Assembly (NCBI RefSeq): GCF_049800775.1 | Contig: NZ_JBNAFR010000013.1 | Location: 26,609-90,608 of the forward strand | Source of the DNA: Dinoroseobacter sp049800775 | GTDB taxonomy: Bacteria > Pseudomonadota > Alphaproteobacteria > Rhodobacterales > Rhodobacteraceae | Direction: 5' to 3' | Length of the DNA: 64,000 bases | Shown: positions 1 to 8,402 of the stretch, in pieces | Layout: each line of letters starts with the position of its first letter | Position numbering within the stretch: the first letter of the stretch is position 1 | Notes under the pieces: generated by a model | What the model was told of the DNA's origin: nothing | Databases searched by the model: none | The model's input: the letters and a program-made list of their open reading frames with translations, nothing else | Made by a program: the position numbers and the translations under genes

Positions 1-2
1 TC

Positions 3-152
3 TCCGGCCACGGGTTGCAGCAATCCCCGGCCATGGGGCGTGGCACGGCGGAGTGGCTCACCTATGGCGGCTACCGCGCGCTCGACATGACGCCGTTCCA
101 CTTCGAGCGCATCCCGGCAGGTCGCCCGATCATAGAGACGGCGGTGATCTGA
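3..152 (+). CDS. FAD-dependent oxidoreductase (DAO family), C-terminal end only
   Basis: Only the last 49 codons are in the window. They read 'SGHGLQQSPAMGRGTAEWL' and end in 'ETAVI' at a TGA at 150-152. The 'GHG.QQSPA.GR..AEW' stretch is what is seen at the C-terminal end of the FAD-binding domain in D-amino-acid oxidase / sarcosine-oxidase-beta type flavoenzymes, which oxidise a C-N or C-OH bond of a small substrate. The stop codon overlaps the ATG of the aldolase gene (TGATG), so it is translationally coupled to the operon that follows. The substrate cannot be told from this fragment. Confidence 0.62.
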   Translation, partial: SGHGLQQSPAMGRGTAEWLTYGGYRALDMTPFHFERIPAGRPIIETAVI

Positions 153-925
153 TGGAGCTTTCCGCCAACCGCTTCACCCGCGCGATTGCAGCGGGGGAGG
201 CGCAGATCGGCCTTTGGATCAGCCTGTGCAGCAATCTCGCCGCCGAGGTCGTCGCGACCGCAGGGTATGACTGGGCGCTGATCGATATGGAGCATAGCGC
301 CAACGACTATTTCAGCGTGCTGAGCCAGTTGCAGGTGTTCGCGGCAAGCCGCACAACCCCGCTGGTGCGCGTCGAATGGAATGATCCCGTGGCGGTCAAG
401 CGCCTGCTCGATCTCGGGGCGCCGGGGCTGCTCTTTCCGATGGTCCAGACCGTGGCGGAGGCCGAGCGCGCCGTTGCCGCCACGCGCTATCCGCCGCGGG
501 GCATGCGCGGTGTCTCGGGGGCGACACGGGCCACGGCCTTTGGCCGGATCCCGGACTATGCGACCCGTATCGAAGACGAGACCACCATCCTGCTGCAGCT
601 CGAAACCCGCGCCGCCATTTCCCGCGCCGAAGAGATTGCGGCAGTGGACGGTGTGTCCGGCATCTTCTTCGGGCCGGCGGACATCGCGGCGGATATCGGC
701 AAGCTGGGCCGCCCCATGGATCCAGAGGTCTGGGCCCTGATCAAACCCGCCGCGCAGAAGCTGATCGCGCGCGGCATGCCCGTGGGCACGCTGGTCATGG
801 ACCCGGCCTTTGCCGCCGAACTCTTGAACGAGGGCTTCACCTTTGTCGCTATCGCGACCGATGCGGGCCTGCTGGCCCGGGCGGCGGATGCGGCTCTGGC
901 CCAGACCAAGGGCGCCCTGGCATGA
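152..925 (+). CDS. HpcH/HpaI family class II aldolase (2-oxo acid aldolase)
   Basis: The 257-aa protein is a full-length HpcH/HpaI aldolase, a metal-dependent TIM-barrel enzyme that cleaves 4-hydroxy-2-oxo acids to pyruvate plus an aldehyde. Visible catalytic features are 'DMEH' (residues 45-48, His48 the likely base), Arg73 in 'PLVRVEWND' (pyruvate carboxylate), metal ligand Glu151 in 'LLQLETRAA', and Asp177 in 'FFGPADIAADIG'. I start at the ATG at 152, which overlaps the upstream stop, rather than at an in-frame upstream codon that would run into the previous gene. The family includes HpaI, GarL (5-keto-4-deoxyglucarate aldolase) and RhmA. The uronate-dehydrogenase-like gene two genes downstream favours a sugar-acid role, but that is inference. 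Confidence 0.88.
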   Translation: MELSANRFTRAIAAGEAQIGLWISLCSNLAAEVVATAGYDWALIDMEHSANDYFSVLSQLQVFAASRTTPLVRVEWNDPVAVKRLLDLGAPGLLFPMVQTVAEAERAVAATRYPPRGMRGVSGATRATAFGRIPDYATRIEDETTILLQLETRAAISRAEEIAAVDGVSGIFFGPADIAADIGKLGRPMDPEVWALIKPAAQKLIARGMPVGTLVMDPAFAAELLNEGFTFVAIATDAGLLARAADAALAQTKGALA

Positions 926-2136
926 GTTTCGCGGCCGCGCGCCTTGCGGCAGTGAAACCCTCGGCCTCGGCCTGGGTCAGCCAGGCCGCGCGCGAGGCCC
1001 GCGCCCGGGGGCAGAACATCATCGATCTCGGTCTCGGCGAGCCGGATTTCGACACGCCGGATCACATCAAGACCGCCGCCCATCAGGCAGCACTGGCGGG
1101 CGAGACGAAATACCCGCCGACCCAGGGCACCCACGCCATGCGGCAGGCCGTGGTCGGCAAGCTCGCGCGCGAGAACGGCCTGAGCTACACGCCGGAGGAG
1201 GTGATCGTCTCGAACGGTGCGAAGCAGGTTCTGTTCAACGCACTCATGGCCACGCTGGAGCCGGGGGACGAGGTCCTGCTCTGTGCGCCCTATTTCGGGC
1301 AATACAAGGATATCGTTCGGCTCCTCGGGGGCAGGCCGGTGCCGATCCCATGCCCGGCAGAGGCCGGGTTTCGTCTGACCCCGGCGCAGCTCGCCGGGGT
1401 CATCACCGCCAAGACCCGCTGGCTGCTGTTCAACCAGCCGGGCAATCCGTCCGGTGCGGTCTATTCCGAGGATGAGATCACCGCTCTTGGTGCTGTGTTG
1501 CGCGCGCATCCGCGGGTCCTCATCCTGTCGGACGAGATCTATGAACATATCCTCTTTGACGGGCGCGTCTTTCGGTCTTTCGCAGCCCTGTGCCCGTATC
1601 TCAAGGACCGGACCCTGACGGTGAACGGGGTCTCCAAGGCCTATGCCATGACCGGGTGGCGCATCGGCTATGGCGCGGGACCGGAGGCACTGATCGCGGC
1701 CATGACCAAGGTCCAGAGCCAGATTTCTTCCGGGGCCTGCTCGATCGCGCAGGCTGCGGCGGCCGCTGCGCTGACCGGGCCGCAAGACTGCGTGCGCGCC
1801 TTTTGCGCGGCCTTCGCCCGGCGGCGCGACCTGGTTGTGGCCCGTGTTGCAGACATTCCCGGTCTGACACTGAACCCGCCGGGCGGGGCCTTCTACGCGC
1901 TGATCGGTTGCGCGGCGCTGATCGGGACCAGATCGCCGGAGGGCGAGACGCTTGCCTCCGACGCGGATGTCACCGCCTATCTGCTGCGCGCAGCCGGGGT
2001 CGCCGCCGTGCCCGGCAGCGCCTATGACCTCTCACCGTTTTTCCGCATTTCGACAGCCGCCTCCGACGCGGTGCTGGAGACCGCGCTGGATCGTATCGCG
2101 CGGGCTGTCGCTGACCTGAAAGGACTTCGCTCATGA
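922..2136 (+). CDS. Class I/II PLP-dependent aminotransferase (aspartate aminotransferase-like)
   Basis: This 404-aa fold-type I aminotransferase transfers an amino group between an amino acid and a 2-oxo acid using PLP. Asn175 lies in 'NQPGNPSG', Asp204 and Tyr207 in 'LSDEIY', and the Schiff-base Lys239 in 'NGVSKAYAMTGWRIGYG', which also carries Arg247 for PLP phosphate. Its ATG overlaps the aldolase stop by 4 bp (ATGA), and its own end overlaps the next gene by 4 bp, so the three enzymes are co-translated. The 'SKAYAMTGWR' signature is shared by aspartate, aromatic and related aminotransferases, so the amino donor is not determined. Confidence 0.9.
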   Translation: MSFAAARLAAVKPSASAWVSQAAREARARGQNIIDLGLGEPDFDTPDHIKTAAHQAALAGETKYPPTQGTHAMRQAVVGKLARENGLSYTPEEVIVSNGAKQVLFNALMATLEPGDEVLLCAPYFGQYKDIVRLLGGRPVPIPCPAEAGFRLTPAQLAGVITAKTRWLLFNQPGNPSGAVYSEDEITALGAVLRAHPRVLILSDEIYEHILFDGRVFRSFAALCPYLKDRTLTVNGVSKAYAMTGWRIGYGAGPEALIAAMTKVQSQISSGACSIAQAAAAAALTGPQDCVRAFCAAFARRRDLVVARVADIPGLTLNPPGGAFYALIGCAALIGTRSPEGETLASDADVTAYLLRAAGVAAVPGSAYDLSPFFRISTAASDAVLETALDRIARAVADLKGLRS

Positions 2137-2972
2137 AGAAACTCGTGCTCACCGGTGCTGCCGGGCGTCTCGGCTCCTATCTGCGCGGGCCGCTCGCACA
2201 GCTCTGCGAGGAGTTCGTCTCTTCCGATCTGGCCGAGAGCGTGCCGGATCTCGCCCCGAACGAGACCTATGTGCGGGCAGATATCACCGATCTCGACGCC
2301 ATGGTCGCGCTGCTGGAGGGGGCGGACATGGTCGTCCATTTCGGCGCTGTAGGGGACGAGGCCCCGATGGAGGTGCTCTGGGGGCCGAATTTCTACGGCG
2401 CCTACACGGTCTGGGAGGCCGCCGCGCGCAACAAGCTGCGCCGGGTGGTCTATGCGTCCTCGATCCATGCGGTGGGCATGCACAGGAAAACCGATTTCAT
2501 CGGCATCGATGCCCCCCACAAGCCCGACACGTTCTACGGGCTCGCCAAGTGCTTTGCCGAGGATCTCGCCTCGCTCTACTGGGACAAGCGCGGTCTCGAG
2601 GCGGTCTGCATGCGGATCCTGTCCTGCGCGCAGGTCTCCAACAGCCGGGCGGTGGGCAGCTGGCTGAGCTATGACGACCTCGTCCATCTGGTCGAGCGGG
2701 CGATCTCGACGCCGATCACCGGGTTCAGCATCGTCTATGGAGTGTCCAATAACGACCGCGCCCCGGTGGACAATGCCAAGGCGCAGCATCTGGGCTACCG
2801 ACCCAAGGACAATGCCGAGCAGTTCGCCGAGGCGATCTATGCGCAGGACGGCCCGCTCGACCCCCATGACCCGGCCAATACCCACCATGGCGGGCCCTTC
2901 GCCGCGGTGGAGCTGGGCAATAGCGGCGTCGCACATCTCAACCTGAACGCGGAGGATACAGCGAAAGGCTGA
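2133..2972 (+). CDS. NAD-dependent epimerase/dehydratase family protein, uronate dehydrogenase-like
   Basis: The 279-aa extended short-chain dehydrogenase has the N-terminal Rossmann motif Gly8-x-x-Gly11-x-x-Gly14 ('GAAGRLGS') and the catalytic pair Tyr135/Lys139 in 'FYGLAKCF', with serines at 109-110 in 'YASSIHAVG'. Its length, the 'TFYGLAKCFAEDLA' region and the 'GYRPKDNAEQFAE' C-terminal segment closely match bacterial uronate dehydrogenase (Udh), which oxidises galacturonate or glucuronate to the aldaro-lactone. Together with a GarL-family aldolase upstream, this suggests breakdown of a sugar acid; the true substrate could differ. It is the last gene of the operon starting before position 1. 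Confidence 0.82.
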   Translation: MKKLVLTGAAGRLGSYLRGPLAQLCEEFVSSDLAESVPDLAPNETYVRADITDLDAMVALLEGADMVVHFGAVGDEAPMEVLWGPNFYGAYTVWEAAARNKLRRVVYASSIHAVGMHRKTDFIGIDAPHKPDTFYGLAKCFAEDLASLYWDKRGLEAVCMRILSCAQVSNSRAVGSWLSYDDLVHLVERAISTPITGFSIVYGVSNNDRAPVDNAKAQHLGYRPKDNAEQFAEAIYAQDGPLDPHDPANTHHGGPFAAVELGNSGVAHLNLNAEDTAKG

Positions 2973-3038
2973 GCGCATGACCAAGCCGCCGAACTCCCGG
3001 TTGCGGGGCACCGGCGTCGCGCAGACCCGTCACGCCAG

Positions 3039-3524
3039 TCAGAAGACCCCCATGCTGAGCCCGGCCCCGAGGGCGGCCCCAAGGTCGCGGCAGCGCGACA
3101 GGTCTGTTTCGGGGATGGTCTTGGCGGCGAGGATGGCCTCGGGCGTCTGGGCATGGGTGCAGATGATCAGCGGCTCCTGCACTTGCCGCAACCGCCAGCC
3201 CTGGGCGACGCGCGCGGTCTGGCGCGCTGCGCCCGCGCCGTCGGATCCGGCACAGATCATCTGCGCATAGGGCCGGCCCTCGATCTGACCCAACACCGGG
3301 TAATAGCAGCGGTCAAAGAAATCCTTCATCACCCCCGACAGCGCGGCGAGGTTCTCGGGCGCGCAGAAGATGTATCCGTCCGCCCTCAGCAGGTCCTCGG
3401 GGCCGGCCTCCGCCGCCGGGATCAGGGCGGTCGCGATCTCGGCGCGCGCGCCCTGTTCGGCAGCCTCGGCCATCTGCCGACTGCCGCCCGTGCGGGAGTG
3501 ATAGACGATCAGGATCCGGGCCAT
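3039..3524 (-). CDS. Flavodoxin/NADPH-dependent FMN reductase-like protein
   Basis: This 161-aa single-domain protein begins 'MARILIVYHSRTGGSRQMA'. The 'SRTGGSRQMA' loop after the first beta strand is the FMN-phosphate-binding loop of flavodoxin-fold proteins, and 'FCAPENLAALSGVMKDFFDR' resembles the WrbA/NADPH-FMN-reductase family. It probably binds FMN and acts as a cytoplasmic quinone or flavin reductase. I start at the ATG complementary to 3522-3524 because the 14 codons before it are not flavodoxin-like. It is convergent with the uronate-dehydrogenase-like gene and stands alone. Confidence 0.78.
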   Translation of the reverse strand: MARILIVYHSRTGGSRQMAEAAEQGARAEIATALIPAAEAGPEDLLRADGYIFCAPENLAALSGVMKDFFDRCYYPVLGQIEGRPYAQMICAGSDGAGAARQTARVAQGWRLRQVQEPLIICTHAQTPEAILAAKTIPETDLSRCRDLGAALGAGLSMGVF

Positions 3525-3722
3525 GGCACCTGTGTAGGTTGCCCGCCCTTGGCCCGCAACGCCCAAGGGGGCAGGCGATTGGCTGCCGCGCGCGACAGGG
3601 CAGGGGGGGGGCGCCGCCCGGACTGCGCCTCATAGCGTCCCGTTTCGCCATCTCTGGCCATATACGGGCCCGGCTCCGGGCGTATAGGCTGGGCGCATGT
3701 CAGGATCTGGGAGGACAGGGAC

Positions 3723-4712
3723 ATGGAAACGCGGGAAGTCGGGCAAACGGGCCTTCGGATCGATACGCTGGGGCTGGGCGGCGCGCCGCTCGGCGGGAAT
3801 TTCGTGGACCTGACGGATGATGACGCCAAGGCTCTGGTCCAAACCGCTCAGGCGGCGGGGATGCGGTACTTTGATACCGCGCCCTGGTATGGGTTCGGAC
3901 GCTCGGAGCGGGTGATGGGCGATGTCCTGCGCGGCACCGATTACGTGCTGTCGGACAAGGTCGGCCGGCTTTTGAAACCCGGTGGCGTTGCGGACCCGAT
4001 GGCGTTCGGGATGGTCGATCCGCTGCCTTTCCACGTGATCTATGATTACAGCTATGACGGCATCATGCGGGCGTTCGAGGACAACCTGCAGCGTCTGGGC
4101 CTCGACCGCATCGACATCCTGCTGGTCCATGACATCGGCACCATGACCCATGGCGCCGAGAATGCTCGCCACTTCGAGGATCTGACCCGGGGCGGGTATC
4201 GCGCGCTCGACACTCTGCGTGCCTCGGGCGCGGTCACGGCCATCGGGATCGGGGTGAATGAAAACGCTGCCTGCATGGACGCGCTGCAGATCGGGTCGTG
4301 GGATGTGTTCCTGTTGGCGGGCCGCTACACCCTGCTGGAACAGACCGCGTTGGACACGCTCTTTCCGGCCTGCGCGGCGGCGGGGACGACGATCATCTGC
4401 GGCGGGCCGTTCAACTCCGGCATTCTCGCCGGGCGCGACACCTGGAACTACGCCAAGGCGCCCCCCGAGATCATCGCGAAGGCGCGCAAGCTGTCTGAGG
4501 AGGCAGACGCGTTTGGCACCCCTCTCGCGGCGGCGGCGCTGCAGTTCCCGCTGGGCCATCCCCTTGTCACCTCGGTCATCCCCGGGCCCCGTGACGTGGC
4601 CGAGCTGCGGCAGATCCTCGACTGGGTCGAGACCCCCATCCCCGCCGCGTTCTGGGACAGCCTGCGCGCCAAGGGGCTGCTGGCGGAGGGCGCGCCGGTG
4701 CCCGGCCCTTAG
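3723..4712 (+). CDS. Aldo/keto reductase (D-threo-aldose/L-fucose dehydrogenase type)
   Basis: The 329-aa TIM-barrel NAD(P)-dependent oxidoreductase carries the aldo/keto-reductase tetrad Asp51 ('YFDTAPWYG'), Tyr56, Lys79 ('LSDKVGRLLKPGG') and His136 ('DILLVHDIG'). The 'TAPWYGFGRSERVMGDVLR' and 'KVGRLLKP' segments are typical of the branch holding D-threo-aldose 1-dehydrogenase, L-fucose dehydrogenase and pyridoxal 4-dehydrogenase. It therefore probably oxidises a sugar or aldehyde with NAD(P). A GGGAGGA-like ribosome site lies just before the ATG. It is monocistronic and convergent with the next gene. Confidence 0.86.
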   Translation: METREVGQTGLRIDTLGLGGAPLGGNFVDLTDDDAKALVQTAQAAGMRYFDTAPWYGFGRSERVMGDVLRGTDYVLSDKVGRLLKPGGVADPMAFGMVDPLPFHVIYDYSYDGIMRAFEDNLQRLGLDRIDILLVHDIGTMTHGAENARHFEDLTRGGYRALDTLRASGAVTAIGIGVNENAACMDALQIGSWDVFLLAGRYTLLEQTALDTLFPACAAAGTTIICGGPFNSGILAGRDTWNYAKAPPEIIAKARKLSEEADAFGTPLAAAALQFPLGHPLVTSVIPGPRDVAELRQILDWVETPIPAAFWDSLRAKGLLAEGAPVPGP

Positions 4713-4777
4713 GGCGAGTGATTGCGTAAGGGCGGTGCGCCTGATCCGCCCGCGCGTGTCCGGCGCGGGGCGGCGGG

Positions 4778-6409
4778 TCAGCTCGCCGGGCCGAAGCTTT
4801 CCGTGTGGATATGCGTCAGGGGAACGCCAGCAACCTCCAGCCCGTGACGCAGGTCTGCGACAAAGCCCGTCGGCCCGCAGAGCATGTACTGCGCCTCCGG
4901 CCCCAGCGCGAGATCGCCAAGGGTCTGTGCGGTGATCCGCCCCGCGATGTCATAGTCGCGCCCCCGCTGGTCCCCGGCCCGTGGGCGGCTGAAATGGGTT
5001 TGCATCTGCGCCGCCCCATGGGTGCGGGCGAGAGTCCTGAGCTCTGCGCCATGGGCGTGATGGGCCCCGTCCCGCGCGCCATGGAGGAACCAGACAGGCC
5101 GCTGCGGGCTCTGCGCGGCCAACTCGTGAAGCATGGAAAGCATCGGCGTCAGCCCGATCCCGGCGCTGACCAGAACCACCGGGCCGGACCCGTCCGGCAG
5201 CAAAAACCCGCCCGCGGGACTGCGCGCCCGCAACCGGTCGCCGATCCGCGTCACATCATGCAGATGCCGGGAGGCGACGCCCTGCGCCTCGCGCTTGATG
5301 CTCAGACGGTAGGTCCCGGTCCCCGGCGCGCCGGAGAGCGAATAGGTCCGCCGGACGGGCCCGCGCTGTCCGGGGATGTCCAGCTCTATCGGCAGGTATT
5401 GCCCGGCCCGAAAACCGGGCAGTCGCGCGCCATCTTGGGCGGCCAGCTGGAAGGAGGTGATGCCCTCGGCCTCCTGCCGCGTGTCGATCACGACCAGCTC
5501 CCGCAGATCCGCGTCATCCGCCTGCCACCGCAAGGACAGGGCGCCGGGCCGCTCCAGCACGGCCTCGACATGGATATCGATCATGCGCAGCGCGTTCGGA
5601 TCGCCGCTGTCGCGCGCGTCCCAGTCGATGCTGGCGCGCCCGGACAGATGCAACAGGCCGCCGGTTTCGAAATCCACGAAGACAAGTCCAATGGCCGGGT
5701 TTTCGAGCAGATTGCCGATGGTGTTGAAGAAATTGTTGCCCGCATAATCCGGGATCCGCAGATGTCGATCGCCGATCACCTGCACGAAGCCCGGCGCGCC
5801 GCCGCGGTGGGAGGCGTCGAACCCGTTGGACGGGTGCGTGCCCGCGCGGCTCTGCCCCGTGCCGATAAAGAGCGTATCCGCAGCGCGGATCCGGGCGATC
5901 TGTTCGGGGCTCAGGTCCGAGCTGGCGCGGGCCGGGGAGGCCGCGCGCGGCGCGACCCGGTGCCAGATCCGCTCAGAGATATATTGCGGGCAATTGCCGA
6001 AGCTCTGCCGCACGTCGATGGCAAATCCCGCCCCGCGGCGGCGCGCCACCCCGCTCAGGCGGTTGCGCCGCCGTGTGGCCAGCTCGATCCCCAGAAGACC
6101 GACCTCCCCGCCCTGCGCGATGCGTTCGGCCAGCGGATCCTGCGGGTCCGGGCGGGCATCGACGGTCAGCGTTGCGGGATCCGGCGAGCCTATGAAGCCA
6201 TCGGGACCGTCGAGCAGGGTCACCCAATGGCGTCCGGCCCCATCGTCACCGGCGAGCACGAGAAAGGGCAGATCCGCAAAGAAGCTGCGATGCTGCGCCG
6301 GCATGAACGGGCGTATGAAGCCCGCCACGCGCTCGGCAAGGCCCGTCACACCGGCGCGGGTCTGGGCGCTGTGCTCTCCGGGATGAAAGGGGGTGGTCGC
6401 AAGCGCCAT
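4778..6409 (-). CDS. PNPOx-like domain fused to FAD/NAD(P) ferredoxin-reductase-type module
   Basis: The 543-aa two-part flavoprotein has an N-terminal half (about residues 40-200) with a pyridoxamine-phosphate-oxidase-like split barrel ('MPAQHRSFFADLPFLVLAG', later 'VFVDFETGGLLHLSGRA'). From about residue 305 follow an FAD-binding barrel ('RRTYSLSG') and an NAD(P) domain ('VSAGIGLTPMLSML', 'YMLCGPTGFVADL'). Many homologues end with a plant-type 2Fe-2S ferredoxin domain. Here the protein stops at 'HTESFGPAS' with no cysteine cluster, so electrons would have to leave another way. AAAGGA precedes the ATG. It lies 54 bp after the GST gene, with a divergent LysR gene beyond, a common gene set. 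Confidence 0.85.
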   Translation of the reverse strand: MALATTPFHPGEHSAQTRAGVTGLAERVAGFIRPFMPAQHRSFFADLPFLVLAGDDGAGRHWVTLLDGPDGFIGSPDPATLTVDARPDPQDPLAERIAQGGEVGLLGIELATRRRNRLSGVARRRGAGFAIDVRQSFGNCPQYISERIWHRVAPRAASPARASSDLSPEQIARIRAADTLFIGTGQSRAGTHPSNGFDASHRGGAPGFVQVIGDRHLRIPDYAGNNFFNTIGNLLENPAIGLVFVDFETGGLLHLSGRASIDWDARDSGDPNALRMIDIHVEAVLERPGALSLRWQADDADLRELVVIDTRQEAEGITSFQLAAQDGARLPGFRAGQYLPIELDIPGQRGPVRRTYSLSGAPGTGTYRLSIKREAQGVASRHLHDVTRIGDRLRARSPAGGFLLPDGSGPVVLVSAGIGLTPMLSMLHELAAQSPQRPVWFLHGARDGAHHAHGAELRTLARTHGAAQMQTHFSRPRAGDQRGRDYDIAGRITAQTLGDLALGPEAQYMLCGPTGFVADLRHGLEVAGVPLTHIHTESFGPAS

Positions 6410-6463
6410 GGGGTGTCCTTTCTTCGCTGAGGGCGGCCCGCGCCGGGCCGCCGCCGGGGGGTG

Positions 6464-7090
6464 TCAGGCCGCGCTCGGGATCGGTGATCTGGCCATGGGG
6501 ATGAACCCCGGCAGTGCCTCGATCCGGCCGATCCAGGCGACGATACTGGGATAGCCTGCCAGCGACACGCCCCCCTCCGGCGCGTGGGCCACGTAGCTAT
6601 AGGCCGCGATATCCGCGAGGGTCGGGCGCTGGGCTGCCAGAAACGGCTGACGCCCGAGCACGGCGTCCATCACGGCAAAGAGCTTGTGCGCCTTCGCCAT
6701 CGCCGCCTCTCGATCCAGAGGCGCGCCGAACACGTTGGCCAGACGGGCCGCTGCCGGTCCCGAGGCGATCTCGCCCGCGGCAATCGACAGCCAGCGCTGG
6801 ATTTCGGCCTTTTCTACCGGGGTCGACCCGCTCCATGTTGCAGCATCGCCATAGCGGTGAACGAGATAGGTCAGGATCGCGTTGGAATCCGACAGGATCG
6901 TGCCATTGTCGTCGATCGCGGGGACCTGCCCGAGGGGGCTAAGTTTCAGGTAGTCCGGCGCCTTGTGCGCACCGTTCATCATGTCGAGATCGATGGTCTC
7001 ATAGGCGACGCCCAGCAGGGCCATCATCAACTCGACCCGGTGGCAGTGGCCGGATTTCGGGTTGCGGTAAAGTTTCACGGGATCGGTCAT
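6464..7090 (-). CDS. Glutathione S-transferase family protein
   Basis: This 208-aa soluble protein has an N-terminal thioredoxin-like domain ('LYRNPKSGHCHRVELMMALL', cis-Pro motif 'GQVPAI', 'LSDSNAILTYL') and an all-helical C-terminal domain with the N-capping 'RPTLADIAAYSY' segment typical of GSTs. It would conjugate or reduce electrophiles with glutathione. It is the first gene of a two-gene minus-strand unit with the PNPOx-reductase fusion. A LysR regulator is transcribed divergently 251 bp away and is the likely controller of both. Confidence 0.9.
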   Translation of the reverse strand: MTDPVKLYRNPKSGHCHRVELMMALLGVAYETIDLDMMNGAHKAPDYLKLSPLGQVPAIDDNGTILSDSNAILTYLVHRYGDAATWSGSTPVEKAEIQRWLSIAAGEIASGPAAARLANVFGAPLDREAAMAKAHKLFAVMDAVLGRQPFLAAQRPTLADIAAYSYVAHAPEGGVSLAGYPSIVAWIGRIEALPGFIPMARSPIPSAA

Positions 7091-7341
7091 CGGAACTGTC
7101 CTTTCGTCCTGAACCAGGCATGGGGCGTGCTGCGCCGTGCCGGGGGCACAGCGTGTGTGGGGTCCTCCGGTCGCGCTTGGGGCACTCCCGGAGGGGGCCG
7201 CCTTCCTGCGTCGCGGCGGTGTCTTGGAGGTGTGAATGAGGCTGTTCTGGCCTCTGCGCTGAAACTAGATTGATCTGATTGGCAAATGAATATGAGAATT
7301 TCAAAATAGATTATTTCGCCAGGTGATGGTAATGGCCCGCC

Positions 7342-8238
7342 ATGGACCGCCTTCAAAGTCTCGAAGTCTTTATCGCAGTCGCCGAAGCCGAGAGCTTCGC
7401 CGGGGGCGCGCGCAGCCTTGGGCTCAGCGCGCCGTCGGCCACCCGCGGGGTCAACGCGCTTGAGGAGAGGTTGGGCGCGCGGCTCTTTTCGCGCACCACG
7501 CGGAAGGTGCGCCTGACCGAGCTGGGCAAGGCCTATCTCGAGGATGCGCGCCACGTCCTGGCGCAGCTGCAGGCCGCCGATGATGCGGCGGCTGGCGCGG
7601 CCCTCACCCCGGTGGGTACGCTGCGGATCACCTGCTCGAACGAGTTTGGCCGGATCTATGTGGCGCCCGTGCTGACCGAGTTTCTTGACACCTATCCGGA
7701 TGTCAGTGCGCAGGTCCTGATGGTCGACCGGATCGTGAACATGATCGAAGAAGGGTTCGACGTGGCGGTCCGCATCGGGCCTTTGCCGTCCTCTGGGCTC
7801 TCGGCGGTGCGGGTGGGCAGCGTGCGGCGCGTGGTCTGCGGATCGCCCGACTATCTCGCCCGCCATGGTGTGCCCCGCAGCCCGGCGGATCTCGCCGCGC
7901 ATCAGATCGCCGCCGCCGCGCCGGTCACGCCGGTCAGCGAATGGCGTTTTGGCACCCGGACCCCGCAGACGGTGCGCGTACGCCCCCGGCTCACGGTCAG
8001 CAGTGCCGCCGCGGCCATCGCCATCGCGCGGGAGGGGTGGGGCCTGACCCGGGTGCTGTCCTATCAGATCGGGCCGGACCTGCAGGCGGGAACCCTGCAG
8101 ACCGTGCTCGAGGCGTTCGAGCCCGAGCCGTTGCCCATTCATCTCGTGCATCTCGAGGGGCGCCGCGCCCCGGCCAAGATCCGCAGCTTTGTCGATTTCG
8201 CCAAGGCGCGTTTGCGGGGGATCTCAGTCTTGAACTGA
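7342..8238 (+). CDS. LysR-family transcriptional regulator
   Basis: The 298-aa LysR protein has an N-terminal winged helix-turn-helix at residues 1-60 ('MDRLQSLEVFIAVAEAESF', 'SAPSATRGVNALEERLGARLF', 'RTTRKVRLTELGKAYL'), followed by a periplasmic-binding-protein-like effector domain ('GTLRITCSNEFG', 'FDVAVRIGPLPSSGL'). It is divergent from the GST operon. The shared 251-bp intergenic region ends in an AT-rich tract (about 7263-7320) where LysR sites and both promoters are expected. It probably responds to an electrophile or the GST substrate; the effector is unknown. Confidence 0.92.
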   Translation: MDRLQSLEVFIAVAEAESFAGGARSLGLSAPSATRGVNALEERLGARLFSRTTRKVRLTELGKAYLEDARHVLAQLQAADDAAAGAALTPVGTLRITCSNEFGRIYVAPVLTEFLDTYPDVSAQVLMVDRIVNMIEEGFDVAVRIGPLPSSGLSAVRVGSVRRVVCGSPDYLARHGVPRSPADLAAHQIAAAAPVTPVSEWRFGTRTPQTVRVRPRLTVSSAAAAIAIAREGWGLTRVLSYQIGPDLQAGTLQTVLEAFEPEPLPIHLVHLEGRRAPAKIRSFVDFAKARLRGISVLN

Positions 8239-8402
8239 CGCAGGGGCGCTGTCCCGATACGGCACCCGCAAACCATGTGCAGCGGGGATGCGATCCAGCG
8301 CGACCGCGCAGATCCTGTCCCCTTCCGGCGTTTCCCATCGCGGCCCGGTCGCCCGATGGCCGGGACGTCCCGGCGCGAAAAGCCGGGGATCGCCCGGCGA
8401 TG

